Shown: positions 1 through 12,956, counted from the stretch's first letter. The stretch: DNA of 64,000 nt from Costus lasius (GCA_027563935.2 CM050450.1:91882439-91946438); one strand, 5' to 3'. A program made the numbers and translations. Notes: generated by a model from the letters alone, not told the origin.

Positions 1-1663
1 TCTCGGACACACCATTCCATTGCGGTGTTCCTGGCGGAGTGAGCTATGAGATAATCCCACACTCCTTTAGATAGTCAGTAAACGCATGACTTAGGTATTC
101 TCCACCTCGATCTGAGCGAAGTGCCTTGATATTTCGGCCTAGCTGATTTTGTACTTCATTCTTGAACTCTTTGAACTTGTCAAAAGATTCACTTTTATGT
201 CTCATCAGATAGACATACCCATACCTACTGAAATCATCAGTAAAGGTAATGAAGTACTGATAGCCACCTCTAGCATGTTTACTAAATGGCCCACAAACAT
301 CACTGTGTATGAGGTCAAGTAAACCTGAAGCCCTTTGACCTTTATTAGGAAAAGGTGACTTCGTCATTTTACCCATCAAACAAGCTTTGCGTGTATCAAT
401 CTCCTCACAGGAGAATGATCCCAGTAGTCCATGATCATGCAACCGCTTAATGCGTTTCTCGTTTATATGGCCTAAACGACTATGCCATAGCAAGGTGCTG
501 TCATCAGCATTCTTGGCTTTCTTATTATCAATGTTATGTATAGAACTTTCCATGTCCAACATGTATAACCCATTGTTAATTGAACCAGTAGCATAAACAA
601 TATTACCATAAGATAAAACACACTTTGAAATATTGCATTCAAAGGCAAATCCTTTCCTGACAAGAGCAGGAATGGAGATAATATTTTTAGTTATACTGGG
701 AACAAAATAACAACTGTTTAGTTCCAATACAAGTCCAGATGGTAAAGTAATGAAATAGTCTCCTACAGCAACAGCAGCAACCCGTGCCCCGTTTCCAACG
801 CGTAGGTCTACCTCATGCTGTCCCACCTGCCTTCTTCTCTTGAGTTCCTGTATATTTGAACAAATGTGAACTCCACATGCAGTGTCCAACACCCATGAAA
901 TAGAAGAAGATGAAACCATGACTTCCGTCACGTATATACCTGAGCCAGAAGCGATGCTTCCCCTCTTATCTCCTTGGAGCGCTTTACAGTCCTTTTTCCA
1001 GTGACCCAGCTGGCCATAGTGGAAACACCTGTTGTCCTTTGACCGCTTCACCTTCTGTTTCAGTGCCTTACTGTAGTTCTTGACAGGGGCCTTGCCCTTC
1101 TTCCCCTTCTTCTTGTTCCTGGAAGGAACCATCAAGACAGAGGTTGAAGGCTTTCCCTTCAGAGTTTCCTCAGTAGTCAAGAGCATATTCAGCAGCTCTG
1201 CCGGAGTACAATCGATTTTGTTCATATTAAAGTTAATGATGAACGCATCGAAAGAGGGCGGGAGAGACTGCAGAATAATGTCTACAGCAAGCTCCTGGTT
1301 GATGGTATGCCCCAGTTTCTCTAGAGCCTCCTTGTGCCCAATCATCTTGAGCACATGAGCTCCAACTGGGCTCCCTTCAGCCAGTTTGCTCTGAAAGAAG
1401 AGCTTCGTCAGACTATAGCGTTCTGTCCTCGCCTGTGCAGCATACAGCATCTTGAGGTTCGCTATAATCTCTATAGCCGACATATCCTCATGTTGACGCT
1501 GCAGCGGTGGCGTCATAGACGCTAGCATCAGGCAAGCGACATCAATGCTATCATTGACGTGCTTTTCATAGGCTTCGCGAACCGCCCTTGCGGCGTTCGC
1601 AGCGGGTTGAGGCGGCACTACCGTCTCGAGGATATCCAGTAGGGATCGCACATTGAAGCTCAT
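1..1663 (-). pseudogene. gag-pol: Element A gag-protease-integrase (partial, broken)
   Basis: Starts at the ATG at 1663 (MSFNVRSLL), the same start as all other copies. Order seen: gag (UBN2 family), CCHC knuckle, aspartic protease (DTACGVHICS), integrase zinc-binding region (WHSRLGH, then the CxxC spacing) and the start of the DDE core (HSDVCGPF, RSDRGGEY). Damage: a net 81-nt in-frame deletion right after codon 9 removes the conserved GPNFSDW region of gag; the second knuckle cysteine is tyrosine (CFHYGQLGHWKKDC); codon 44-46 is TAG where other copies have CAG in ISQLTPPG. The frame continues past this stop to the window edge, so the remaining integrase, RT and RNase H should lie to the left. 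Almost certainly non-autonomous. Confidence 0.9.
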
Positions 1664-1937
1664 GGTGTTCGTTGCTGCAGGAATCTACAACAATGCAAGA
1701 ACAGCAAGGTCAGTATCAATGTTCAGAATCAATCCAGGACTTAAGAAAGATTCTTTTCTCACTATTTTGTCTGACTGAAAAATCTAGTAAACAGTCCGAA
1801 AGAGTAACACTCTTTTAGTGAGATGGGATCCAGATTTCATACTTGGTCTCCGCGTCCCGCTCAGGCGAGATAAGATGCACAGAGATGACAAGCACTAATT
1901 TCTGGTAGGCTGTCCGAGCCAATCGCCAACCTGTGCG
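1664..1937 (-). other. Element A 5' leader, gag-proximal part
   Basis: Untranslated leader between gag and the G insertion. It matches the equivalent part of the other copia copies, including the TTGTTGTAG|ATTCCTGCAGC segment just before the gag ATG. The last five bases, 1933-1937 (GTGCG), are the left target-site duplication of G. No gene. Confidence 0.85.
1933..1937. repeat. Target-site duplication of G (left copy; right copy 12952-12956)
   Basis: GTGCG on both sides of G. Removing one copy and the element restores the leader order seen in F, E, C and D (CAACC-GTGCG-ATTCCCC). Confidence 0.97.
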
Positions 1938-2711
1938 TGTAAGATCCAAGGATCTTAAGTCCTGGTAAGCATTATTTTTGAATTAAATAAAATTATTGAC
2001 TGTGATATTTTATTATGATTCAAGTAAAATTTATTGAATGCTAATTAACTAGCTTATTGATTGTTAATTATTTGATTTGTGATTGGTTGTTAATTTATGG
2101 TAATTTAATTATAGATTAATGGTTGATTATTGGTTGTTAATTTAGGATAAATTAATTAAATTCTTATTGGATATTAATTAAATCCTTATTGGATTTCGGT
2201 TAAGTGATTGGTTATTTGTAAGTTAATTAAATTAATTAGTTAACTAGTTTATTGCATGTTAGTTTAACTCTTATTGGACTTTCACTTAAACTAAGGGATT
2301 ATTGGGTTTTTAAAATTTGAATTAATGGGTTAATGGGTTAAACCCTTTTGAATTAATTGGTTAGAGGGTTAAAACCTTAAAAACCGAAATTTAAATAGGT
2401 AATTTCGGTTAGGATAGAGTTTTGGCGATTTTGGCTTGGAGAAAAACATTGGGCGACGGCTTGAAGAACTTAGGCGATTCTTGAAGAGTTCTTGAGGCGA
2501 TTTTGGTGATTTCTCCATCTCTTTTCCTTTGGCGAATTATTCCTTGGTGTTTGATAGCATCTTTCAAAGGCTTAGACGAATTTTTGGAAGGGTTTTTCAC
2601 CTTGTGTTCTCGGTTCAAGGTGAGTGGGTTGTCTAATTGATTTCTATCTATTTGTTTGTGTTAATTGTTGAGTTAGATGATATGTTCACTTGTTGGAAAT
2701 CTTACCATGCT

Positions 2712-2812
2712 AAAACCGAATTTTGTAAAGTTGATTATATGATGAAAACCGAATTTTGTAAGGTTGATTATATCATGAAAACCGAATTTTTCAAAGGTGA
2801 TTATATGATGAT
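2712..2812 (+). repeat. 33-bp tandem repeat in G 5' LTR, 3 copies
   Basis: Three head-to-tail copies beginning AAAACCGAATTTTGTAAAGT at 2712, 2745 and 2778. The same array is in the 3' LTR at 10601-10701. Confidence 0.9.
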
Positions 2813-3327
2813 TATTTAACCAAAATTTTGTATGAAATTTAAAGTATTTTTATAAGAATTTTGGTAGCATTAAATAATTGAATTTTGGGTATGAAATTCT
2901 TGTTAATTATAATTAAACCGAAATTTTGATGTTCTTGATAATTGTTTATGAAAACCGAAATGGATGTTTGTAGTTAACATGAAAACCGAAGCCTTGATGA
3001 CCTTGATACATGTCTATAAAAACCGAATTTTGGTGTTTGTAGTTAATATGTTACATGTGGTAATTTGTGGTAATTTGTAAAGTGATTTATAAGAATACAT
3101 GTTTTACAATTTATGTTGATTTTATGGATGCTTTATAAATGCTGTTAACGCTACCTTGGTTATTTCTTTGTGTGTGTAACATATTATATGTTATGGTCAT
3201 GTATTTTGTTTGAGAAAATTTGAGTGATAACATAGCAAAATTTGATTAAACTAATCAGCATGAAATTTAAGGACTACACTATATTCGGTGATATTCGAAT
3301 ATAAAATATTATGTGTTATGTTATATG

Positions 3328-3439
3328 ATTTTGAACAATATGTGTGGTCAGGTGAATTTTGAACAATATGTGTGATCATGTGAATTTTGAACAATATGTG
3401 TGATCATGTGAATTTTGAACAATATGTGTGATCTTGTGA
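3328..3439 (+). repeat. 28-bp tandem repeat in G 5' LTR, 4 copies
   Basis: Unit begins ATTTTGAACAATATGTGTGA; the copies differ by single bases near the end. A fifth degenerate copy follows. The 3' LTR has the array at 11217-11328. Confidence 0.9.
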
Positions 3440-3789
3440 ATTTGGAAAATTATGGGTTATGTGAATTTGGAAAATTATGTGATTATGTGATGGTTAGGAC
3501 TAAGGCTAGGTGTAACTATGAACTCAAGGGGATAGTCCTTATGTGTATGTTAAGGGTTTGAATTTCAGCCTTGTATTGTGATATGTGAGGTGGTTGATGT
3601 TCAGCCTGCCTATTATGATTATTGTGATGGGGGTTGATGTTCAGCCTGCCCGATATGATTTTTGTGATGACTATCCTAGAGTCTAGTTGACACTTAGGAG
3701 TCCACCTTTGTGAAATATGTCCACCTTTGTGAAATATGAAATAAGATATGTCTGTTGTCCAGTAGGAACCTTTTGGGAGAACGGATTTT

Positions 3790-4064
3790 GACGCAAAGTG
3801 CCATGTCTTGGTCAGACAGGGGCCACCTCTTGATGTCATTATTCTTTTATGTGATGGGGTAATATAAGACGCAAAGTGCCATGTCTTGATCAGACAGGGG
3901 CCACCTCTTGATGTCATTACTCTTTATGTGATGGGGTGATATAAGACGCAAAGTGCCATGTCTTGATCAGACAGGGGCCACCTCTTGATGTCATCACTCT
4001 GATGTGTTACGGGGTGAGGGAGCAAAGTGCCACGTCGTGACCTGGCGGGGGCCACCTCTTGATT
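3790..4064 (+). repeat. 76-78-bp tandem repeat in G 5' LTR, 4 copies
   Basis: Copies start at about 3790, 3868, 3945 and 4021, each opening with (GAC)GCAAAGTGCCATGTC and containing GGGGCCACCTCTTGAT. The last copy is the most diverged. The 3' LTR counterpart is about 11679-11953. Confidence 0.9.
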
Positions 4065-5065
4065 CTACTCACTGTCCATGTTTATGTGTTGCATGCAGCT
4101 CCCAGTGCTTTGGCCAAGCCGGGTTAGACCATATTGGTCACTACTGATTATGCTGGACAACTAGGTTAATTAAGTATGGTGTGTTTAGTTGGTTTAGAAT
4201 ATATGTGTTTAATTGGGTTAGAGTAAAACTCTAGAACCTAAATTTGTTATATGATAGTGTGTACATTTAACTGTCTATTTGACTTCTGTTTCTTTATTTT
4301 GTTATATGATGACACAATGTTCTGTTAAATATTTTTAAAAATAATCTGCCTATATTTTTGAATGTATGTTATGGATGGTCGATTTAGACTATCCACTCAC
4401 TGGGCTGTGTAGCTCACCCCTCACTATTTTCAGGCATAGAGCAGGGGCGCATGTCTTGAGTGCATTGGCGTGGATAATTATGCTGTTTGCTGTTTTAAGA
4501 ATTTTTATGCTTAATTCTTGGGGCCGGTTGTGGCCTTAGCATAAACTATATGAACTATGTGAATCTTGAGACTATGTGAACTATGTGAAGTATGTTGCCA
4601 GTTATGGCAGTCTTATGAGTTTGATTTTTGTGTCACCGCGGGCTTCAGCCTGGTTTCGGTGTTTGGTATGAGTTTATAAAATCGATTTTGTGATTTTGTT
4701 TTGAATTTCGGCTTGTTGTATATTCTGTGTAATCGGTTTTGATATACCCTGTAACTTGCATATGTCTAGTGCAAGTATTGCCTGGTGGCAGGTACCTTTA
4801 TGGATTTTTATGAGTTTGAATCGGTTTTGATATAACTATTGCCTTGCATATGTCTAGTGCAAGGATTGCGTGGTGGCAGGTACCCTTATGAGATTTGAAT
4901 TTTGCGAATTTGTGAATTTGTGTGTATGGATTTATGGAAAATTTTCAGATCGTGTTTTCTTGAACTCGGTTTTACCTAGCATATGATCGATCTTATATGA
5001 AACATCCTGTATCATTTGTGAATTGTGCCATTTGTTTGGGGTTAAGAATGTGGGATGTTACAGAA

Positions 5066-5077
5066 TGGTATCAGAGC
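5066..5077 (+). other. Primer-binding site of G
   Basis: TGGTATCAGAGC, complementary to the 3' end of initiator tRNA-Met, three bases after the LTR. Confidence 0.95.
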
Positions 5078-5205
5078 AGTTGGCTAGCTAAAACTTAGTT
5101 TGGGGGAAAACATGTTTGTGTATTGCTAGACACCTGATAGGTTTATGATTGTTTTCCTGACTATGATATGTGTGTGAATATGATATGCGTGTGTAGGCAT
5201 TTAAG

Positions 5206-8200
5206 ATGGTGCGAACCAGAGGAAATGCTAGTGATGAGGGCGAGCAGACCCCGAACCTCACGAGAACTATTGAGGCTCTGACTGGCATGGTTCAGCAACA
5301 AGGTGCTATGATAGAGAGGCAAGCTCAGATGCTGCAGCAGCAGCAGACTCAGCACCAAGAAGCACAACAGCAGCTTTTGCAGCAGCTGACTCAAGAGAGA
5401 CCCCAGACTACTACTCGGGCAGTGGGGGATGACTCTCAGGAGGGCGCTCACAGGCGCTATGCTTCACTTGTGAGTGAATTCCAGAAACTGGGTCCCAGCT
5501 CCTTTTATGGGGGCTCAGAATCCAGTACTGCCGAGAACTGGCAGTTGTGCTTGGAAAAGATTTTCCAAGTTATGCGCTGCTCAGATGAGGATAAGTTATG
5601 TCTGGCCACCTATATGATGCGTGCGGACGCAGATGAGTGGTGGAAGGGCGTAGTGAGACTTGCCGAAGAAAGACATGAGACTGTAGATTGGCCTTACTTC
5701 TTGTCTCGATTTAACGAGAAGTACTTCCCAGATAGCTTGGTTGAGGACCGAGAGGTGGAATTTATTCATCTGGAGCAGGGTGATATGACAGTGGACCAGT
5801 ATGAATTACAGTTCACGAAATTGGGAAAGTATGCTCCTCATCTGATAAACACTGAAAAGAGGAGAGCTACTAAGTTTCTCAGAGGTCTCAGATGGGACAT
5901 TAGAGAGCAGGTTGGTGCTCAACACTTGGAGACCTATGTTGAAACTGTTGGGCGAGCGCGCACCATTGAGAGGTATATATCTGAGAGGAGTTCTCATGTT
6001 GCCGTGACAGTAGTTCCTGCAGCTGAGGCGGCGGTTCCTCAGCATGGCAGTGGCGGCAAGGGTAAGAAGTACCCTAGGCATAAAGATTACAAGAAGAGCA
6101 GGTATAAGCCTTACTCCTACAAGGCACCGCAGCAGTCCAGGGATGCACCGCAGCAGTTCAGGGATGCCAGGGAGGCAAGAAACGGTATCACTTGTAGTCA
6201 TTGTGGGCTTAAGGGACATTTAGTGAAAGACTGCCATAGGAAGAATGGTGTATGCTTCAGGTGTAAGAAACCAGGGCACATGGCTAAGGACTGCAAAGAG
6301 CCTGAGATGCAACCTAGAGGCGCAGATAAGCCTACAGTCCAGACTAGAGTGTATGCTGTGGCTGAGAAGGATACACGAGCTTCCCGATCCGTCGTGGAAG
6401 GTACTTTATTCGTATTTGATCAGTTAGCCCGCATATTATTTGACCCTGGTGCAAATTTATCTTTTGTATCTGTTAAGTTTGCTGCATGTTTACCTGTGTT
6501 ACCTAAGGTGATGAATTATGCTGTGTCTGTGAGTACTCCCTTAGGAAAATCGTTATCTACAGATACTGTTTGTGCTGACTGTGTAGTACATGTAGAGGGT
6601 TATGAGTTTCTGGTAGATCGAATCCTCTTAGACATGCAAGATTATGATATCATCTTAGGAATGGATTGGTTGTCTTCACATCATGCTTCTGTGGATTGCT
6701 TTGAGAAAGTAATCACTTTGAATATGCTTGATGGGAATCGGATTTTTGTGAGAGGTCTAGTGTCAGACCAAGGACCGCATGTGATATCTTTCCTGCAGGC
6801 CAGGAAATTACTTGCTAATGGGTGCAAGGGTTATCTTGCGCATGTTAAGGTGCAGGATGATCCTACTTCTGATTTGACTCAGATGGCGGTGGTGAAAGAA
6901 TTTCCTGATGTGTTCTCTGAAGAATTTTCAGGCTTACCACCGATTAGAGAAGTGGAATTTGGCATTGAGTTGGCGCCAGGTACGGCACCTATCTCCAGAG
7001 CTCCTTATCGTATGGCTACTTCAGAGTTGGCCGAGCTTAAGAAACAACTGGAGGAATTGCTTGAGAAAGGGTATATCCGGCCTAGTGCTTCTCCCTGGGG
7101 AGCGCCAGTGCTATTTGTGAAGAAGAAAGATGGAACCCTGAGGATGTGTATAGACTACAGGCAATTGAACCAAGTGACTATCAAGAATAAGTATCCTCTT
7201 CCCAGAATTGATGATCTATTTGATCAATTACAGGGAGCTACAGTGTTCTCTAAGATTGATCTGAGATCAGGGTATTATCAGCTTAGAGTCAAGGATGAGG
7301 ATATATTTAAGACTGCTTTCAGGACCAGGTATGGGCATTTCGAATTTTTAGTTATGCCTTTTGGACTGACGAATGCACCTGCTGTCTTCATGGATTTGAT
7401 GAATAGGGTATTCCATGAGTTGCTTGACTCTTGTGTGGTGGTCTTTATAGACGATATATTGGTGTACTCTCAGACTACCTCAGATCATGTCAGTGATTTG
7501 CGCAGAGTACTCGAGATCTTGAGGAAGAACCGATTATATGCCAAGGCTAGTAAGTGTGAATTCTGGCTGGAAAAGATCAGTTTCCTTGGACATGTGATTT
7601 CTGGTCAGGGGGTGTCTGTGGATCCAGTTAAAGTGCAAGCCATTCTTAATTGGGAAGACCGACTAGTGCTACTGAGATCAGGAGTTTCCTGGGTTTAGCA
7701 GGTTACTACCGGAGATTTGTTGAGGGATTCTCCAAGCTGGCGGGTCCTTTAACTAAATTAACCAGAAAGGAGGCTAAGTTTATTTGGGATGATAAGTGTG
7801 AAGAGAGTTTTCAAGAGCTGAAAAGGAGATTGACTAGTACACCGATCCTCATTATTCCTAGTGATGGGGAAAGGTTTACTGTTTATACAGATGCTTCTGG
7901 CAAAGGGTTGGGTTGTGTCTTGATGCAGAAGGGTTCAGTAGTAGCCTATGCTTCGAGACAACTGAAGGAGTATGAACTGAATTACCCTACTCATGATTTA
8001 GAGTTGGCGGCCGTAGTCTTTGCTTTGAAGATATGGCGTCACTATTTGTTGGGTCAGGAGTTTGATCTGTTCACTGATCACCAGAGTCTCAAGTATATCT
8101 TCACTCAGAAGGACTTGAACATGAGACAGAGAAGATGGATGGAGTTGATCAAAGACTATGACTTCTCCATTCAGTATCAGGCTGGAAAGGCCAATGTGGT

Positions 8201-9797
8201 GGCGGATGCTCTGAGCAGACATCCAGTTACTTCAGTAGCTGCTTTACGAGTCAGTGAGTGGCGGTTACTGCAGGAGTTCAGCGATCTCAGGATCAGTGTT
8301 ACTCCTAGAGTTCAGTCGGGTTATGTGGCTTTTCTCAGAGTACAGTCTGCTTTGTTGCAGAAGATCAGAGATCAGCAGTTTGTGGATCCGAGATTAGTTC
8401 AGATCAGGGATAGTCTGGTTGATGGCGCAGTTCAGGATTTTAGCCTGTCTGATGATGGTATTCTTCGGTTTCGTGGAAGGGTATGTGTCCCTGAGGAACC
8501 AAGCTTGAGGAAAGAAATATTGGAGGACAGCCATAACTCCAAATATTCTCTACATCCTGGTGTGACAAAGATGTATCAGGACCTCAAGAAAAGTTTTTGG
8601 TGGCCGGGTATGAAGAAAGAGGTATATGATTTTGTCTCTAGGTGTTTAACCTGTCAGACTGTGAAGGCTGAACATCAGAAGCCTAGTGGTTTGTTGCAGT
8701 CTCTTCCTATTCCTGAGTGGAAGTGGGAATGCATCAGTATGGATTTTGTATGTGGTTTGCCCAGAACCAGGTTGGGTCATGATGCTATTTGGGTGATTGT
8801 TGATAGACTCACTAAATCAGCCCATTTTCTTCCGATTAAGATGACTTATTCTCTAGAGAGACTGGCTAGATTATATATTGATGAAATAGTCAGACTGCAT
8901 GGAGTGCCTGTTGATATCGTGTCTGATAGGGACTCTCGATTTCTGTCCAGATTTTGGAAGAGCTTACAGGAAGGTTTGGGTACTAAGTTGAGTTTTAGTA
9001 CAGCATACCATCCTCAGTCTGATGGCCAGACGGAGCGTACTATACAGACTCTAGAAGACTTGTTGAGAGCCTATGTGGTTGATTGGAGTTCTGAGTGGAA
9101 TCGGGATCTATCTTTGATAGAGTTTACTTATAATAATAGCTTCCACTCTAGTATTCAGATGGCTCCTTATGAGGCTTTGTATGGGAGAAGGTGTAGGACT
9201 CCCTTGTGTTGGGAGGAAACTGGTGACAGAATGATTTTGAGATATGATGCAGTACAGGAGACTACTGATAAGGTCAGAGAGATCCGGGATAAACTGAAAA
9301 TTGCTCGGGATAGACAGAAGAGTTATGCTGATGACCGTCGTCGTCCCTTGGAGTTTGTGGTAGGGGACCATGTGTTCTTGAAGGTGTCGCCTACTAAGGG
9401 TGTTATGAGGTTTGGCAGAAAGGGCAAGTTGAGCCCTAGGTTTGTAGGCCCTTTTGATATTATTGAGAGAGTTGGTCCAGTGGCTTACCGATTGGCTTTA
9501 CCTCCTGCTATGGATCATGTGCATAATGTATTCCATGTCTCTACTTTGAGGAAATATCATCCTGATCCATCTCATGTATTGGAGTTAGAACCTCTTCAGA
9601 TTCAGAGTGATTTGACTTTTGAGGAAAGACCTCTCCGGATTGTGGATAGAAAAGATAAAGTCCTGAGGAACAAGACTATACCTTTGATAAAGGTTATCTG
9701 GGGAAATCAGTCAGTTGAGGAGGCGACATGGGAGACTGAAGCTGATATGAGGAAATTTTATGCTTACCTCTTTGATGATATGGATGCTGAGCTTTAG
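5206..9797 (+). pseudogene. gag-pol: G gag-pol polyprotein, one 1-nt frameshift
   Basis: Frame one (5206-7698, 830 codons) encodes a glutamine-rich N-terminus, gag, two CCHC knuckles (near residues 330 and 350: [28 protein letters not shown]), an aspartic protease (DPGANLSF near 413) and reverse transcriptase with FIDDILVYS near 747. After ILNW at 7651-7656 the frame is lost by one base and runs to TAG at 7698. The following frame (from about 7650 to 9797) begins [21 protein letters not shown] and carries RNase H (TDASGKGLG), integrase HHCC, the catalytic sites MDFVCG, SDRDSRF and [10 protein letters not shown], and a C-terminal chromodomain-like segment ([12 protein letters not shown]). The total of 4592 nt is one short of a whole number of codons, as expected for a 1-nt deletion. 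It could be a real mutation or a base-call error. Confidence 0.93.
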
Positions 9798-9813
9798 AGG
9801 ACTAAAGCTTTAT

Positions 9814-9826
9814 AAGGAGGGAGGGA
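9814..9826 (+). other. Polypurine tract of G
   Basis: AAGGAGGGAGGGA directly before the 3' LTR; primer for plus-strand synthesis in this type of element. Confidence 0.9.
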
Positions 9827-12800
9827 TGTAAGATGCAAGGATCTTAAGTCCTGGTAAGCATTATTTTTGAATTAAATAAAATTATTGACTGTGATATTTT
9901 ATTATGATTCAAGTAAAATTTATTGAATGCTAATTAACTAGCTTATTGATTGTTAATTATTTGATTTGTGATTGGTTGTTAATTTATGGTAATTTAATTA
10001 GAGATTAATGGTTGATTATTGGTTGTTAATTTAGGATAAATTAATTAAATTCTTATTGGATATTAATTAAATCCTTATTGGATTTCGGTTAAGTGATTGG
10101 TTATTTGTAAGTTAATTAAATTAATTAGTTAACTAGTTTATTGCATGTTAGTTTAACTCTTATTGGACTTTCACTTAAACTAAGGGATTATTGGGTTTTT
10201 AAAATTTGAATTAATGGGTTAATGGGTTAAACCCTTTTGAATTAATTGGTTAGAGGGTTAAAACCTTAAAAACCGAAATTTAAATAGGTAATTTCGGTTA
10301 GGGTAGAGTTTTGGCGATTTTGGCTTGGAGAAAAACATTGGGCGACGGCTTGAAGAACTTAGGCGATTCTTGAAGAGTTCTTGAGGCGATTTTGGTGATT
10401 TCTCCATCTCTTTTCCTTTGGCGAATTATTCCTTGGTGTTTGATAGCATCTTTCAAAGGCTTAGACGAATTTTTGGAAGGGTTTTTCACCTTGTGTTCTC
10501 GGTTCAAGGTGAGTGGGTTGTCTAATTGATTTCTATCTATTTGTTTGTGTTAATTGATGAGTTAGATGATATGTTCACTTGTTGGAAATCTTACCATGCT
10601 AAAACCGAATTTTGTAAAGTTGATTATATGATGAAAACCGAATTTTGTAAGGTTGATTATATCATGAAAACCGAATTTTTCAAAGGTGATTATATGATGA
10701 TTATTTAACCAAAATTTTGTATGAAATTTAAAGTATTTTTATAAGAATTTTGGTAGCATTAAATCATTGAATTTTGGGTATGAAATTCTTGTTAATTATA
10801 ATTAAACCGAAATTTTGATGTTCTTGATAATTGTTTATGAAAACCGAAATGGATGTTTGTAGTTAACATGAAAACCGAAGCCTTGATGACCTTGATACAT
10901 GTCTATAAAAACCGAATTTTGGTGTTTGTAGTTAATATGTTACATGTGGTAATTTGTGGTAATTTGTAAAGTGATTTATAAGAATACATGTTTTACAATT
11001 TATGTTGATTTTATGGATGCTTTATAAATGCTGTTAACGCTACCTTGGTTATTTCTTTGTGTGTGTAACATATTATATGTTATGGTCATGTATTTTGTTT
11101 GAGAAAATTTGAGTGATAACATAGCAAAATTTGATTAAACTAATCAGCATGAAATTTAAGGACTACACTATATTCGGTGATATTCGAATATAAAATATTA
11201 TGTGTTATGTTATATGATTTTGAACAATATGTGTGGTCAGGTGAATTTTGAACAATATGTGTGATCATGTGAATTTTGAACAATATGTGTGATCATGTGA
11301 ATTTTGAACAATATGTGTGATCTTGTGAATTTGGAAAATTATGGGTTATGTGAATTTGGAAAATTATGTGATTATGTGATGGTTAGGACTAAGGCTAGGT
11401 GTAACTATGAACTCAAGGGGATAGTCCTTATGTGTATGTTAAGGGTTTGAATTTCAGCCTTGTATTGTGATATGTGAGGTGGTTGATGTTCAGCCTGCCT
11501 ATTATGATTATTGTGATGGGGGTTGATGTTCAGCCTGCCCGATATGATTTTTGTGATGACTATCCTAGAGTCTAGTTGACACTTAGGAGTCCACCTTTGT
11601 GAAATATGTCCACCTTTGTGAAATATGAAATAAGATATGTCTGTTGTCCAGTAGGAACCTTTTGGGAGAACGGATTTTGACGCAAAGTGCCATGTCTTGG
11701 TCAGACAGGGGCCACCTCTTGATGTCATTATTCTTTTATGTGATGGGGTAATATAAGACGCAAAGTGCCATGTCTTGATCAGACAGGGGCCACCTCTTGA
11801 TGTCATTACTCTTTATGTGATGGGGTGATATAAGACGCAAAGTGCCATGTCTTGATCAGACAGGGGCCACCTCTTGATGTCATCACTCTGATGTGTTACG
11901 GGGTGAGGGAGCAAAGTGCCACGTCGTGACCTGGCGGGGGCCACCTCTTGATTCTACTCACTGTCCATGTTTATGTGTTGCATGCAGCTCCCAGTGCTTT
12001 GGCCAAGCCGGGTTAGACCATATTGGTCACTACTGATTATGCTGGACAACTAGGTTAATTAAGTATGGTGTGTTTAGTTGGTTTAGAATATATGTGTTTA
12101 ATTGGGTTAGAGTAAAACTCTAGAACCTAAATTTGTTATATGATAGTGTGTACATTTAACTGTCTATTTGACTTCTGTTTCTTTATTTTGTTATATGATG
12201 ACACAATGTTCTGTTAAATATTTTTAAAAATAATCTGCCTATATTTTTGAATGTATGTTATGGATGGTCGATTTAGACTATCCACTCACTGGGCTGTGTA
12301 GCTCACCCCTCACTATTTTCAGGCATAGAGCAGGGGCGCATGTCTTGAGTGCATTGGCGTGGATAATTATGCTGTTTGCTGTTTTAAGAATTTTTATGCT
12401 TAATTCTTGGGGCCGGTTGTGGCCTTAGCATAAACTATATGAACTATGTGAATCTTGAGACTATGTGAACTATGTGAAGTATGTTGCCAGTTATGGCAGT
12501 CTTATGAGTTTGATTTTTGTGTCACCGCGGGCTTCAGCCTGGTTTCGGTGTTTGGTATGAGTTTATAAAATCGATTTTGTGATTTTGTTTTGAATTTCGG
12601 CTTGTTGTATATTCTGTGTAATCGGTTTTGATATACCCTGTAACTTGCATATGTCTAGTGCAAGTATTGCCTGGTGGCAGGTACCTTTATGGATTTTTAT
12701 GAGTTTGAATCGGTTTTGATATAACTATTGCCTTGCATATGTCTAGTGCAAGGATTGCGTGGTGGCAGGTACCCTTATGAGATTTGAATTTTGCGAATTT

Positions 12801-12951
12801 GTGAATTTGTGTGTATGGATTTATGGAAAATTTTCAGATCGTGTTTTCTTGAACTCGGTTTTACCTAGCATATGATCGATCTTATATGAAACATCCTGTA
12901 TCATTTGTGAATTGTGCCATTTGTTTGGGGTTAAGAATGTGGGATGTTACA
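9827..12951 (+). repeat. 3' LTR of G
   Basis: 3125 bp, collinear with the 5' LTR at a constant offset of 7889 with no indel seen. It carries the same three tandem arrays. Confidence 0.97.
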
Positions 12952-12956
12952 GTGCG

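Larger units (their letters stand above)
1938..5062 (+). repeat. 5' LTR of G
   Basis: 3125 bp, TG...CA ends. AT-rich first part, then three internal tandem arrays (listed separately). The TATA box cannot be fixed with confidence. Short open frames in it, such as the antisense one at 3516-3917, arise from the tandem repeats and also occur in the 3' LTR. Confidence 0.97.
1938..12951 (+). mobile_element. Ty3/gypsy chromovirus G (Tekay/Del type), complete, 11,014 bp
   Basis: Seen: two 3125-bp LTRs (1938-5062 and 9827-12951) starting TGTAAGAT and ending ATGTTACA, so the termini form the inverted repeat TGTAA/TTACA. A Met-iCAT PBS, a gag-pol region and a purine tract lie between them. Perfect GTGCG duplications flank it (1933-1937 and 12952-12956). 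Only about five substitutions separate the LTRs by eye (for example C/G at 1947 versus its partner), about 0.16 percent. At 1.3e-8 substitutions per site per year (a rate often used for grasses) this is roughly 60,000 years; that date is an inference. Tekay/Del is inferred from long LTRs, a Met PBS, single-ORF organisation and a C-terminal chromodomain-like tail. Confidence 0.95.

Noticed and set aside
1080..1358. Antisense frames opposite gag (also 17621, 31841, 39927, 48407)
   Set aside because: Shadows of the lysine-rich gag codons on the other strand; no independent support.
3516..3917. 133-codon antisense frame in the G LTRs (also 11405-11806)
   Set aside because: Produced by the 76-78-bp tandem array; identical in both LTRs by duplication.
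2712..4064. CRISPR-like array
   Set aside because: Units are directly adjacent with no unique spacers, in a plant LTR; an ordinary tandem repeat.
7650..7700. Programmed frameshift in G
   Set aside because: Related chromoviruses read through this RT/RNase H linker in one frame, and the total length is exactly one base short, so a simple 1-nt deletion is favoured.
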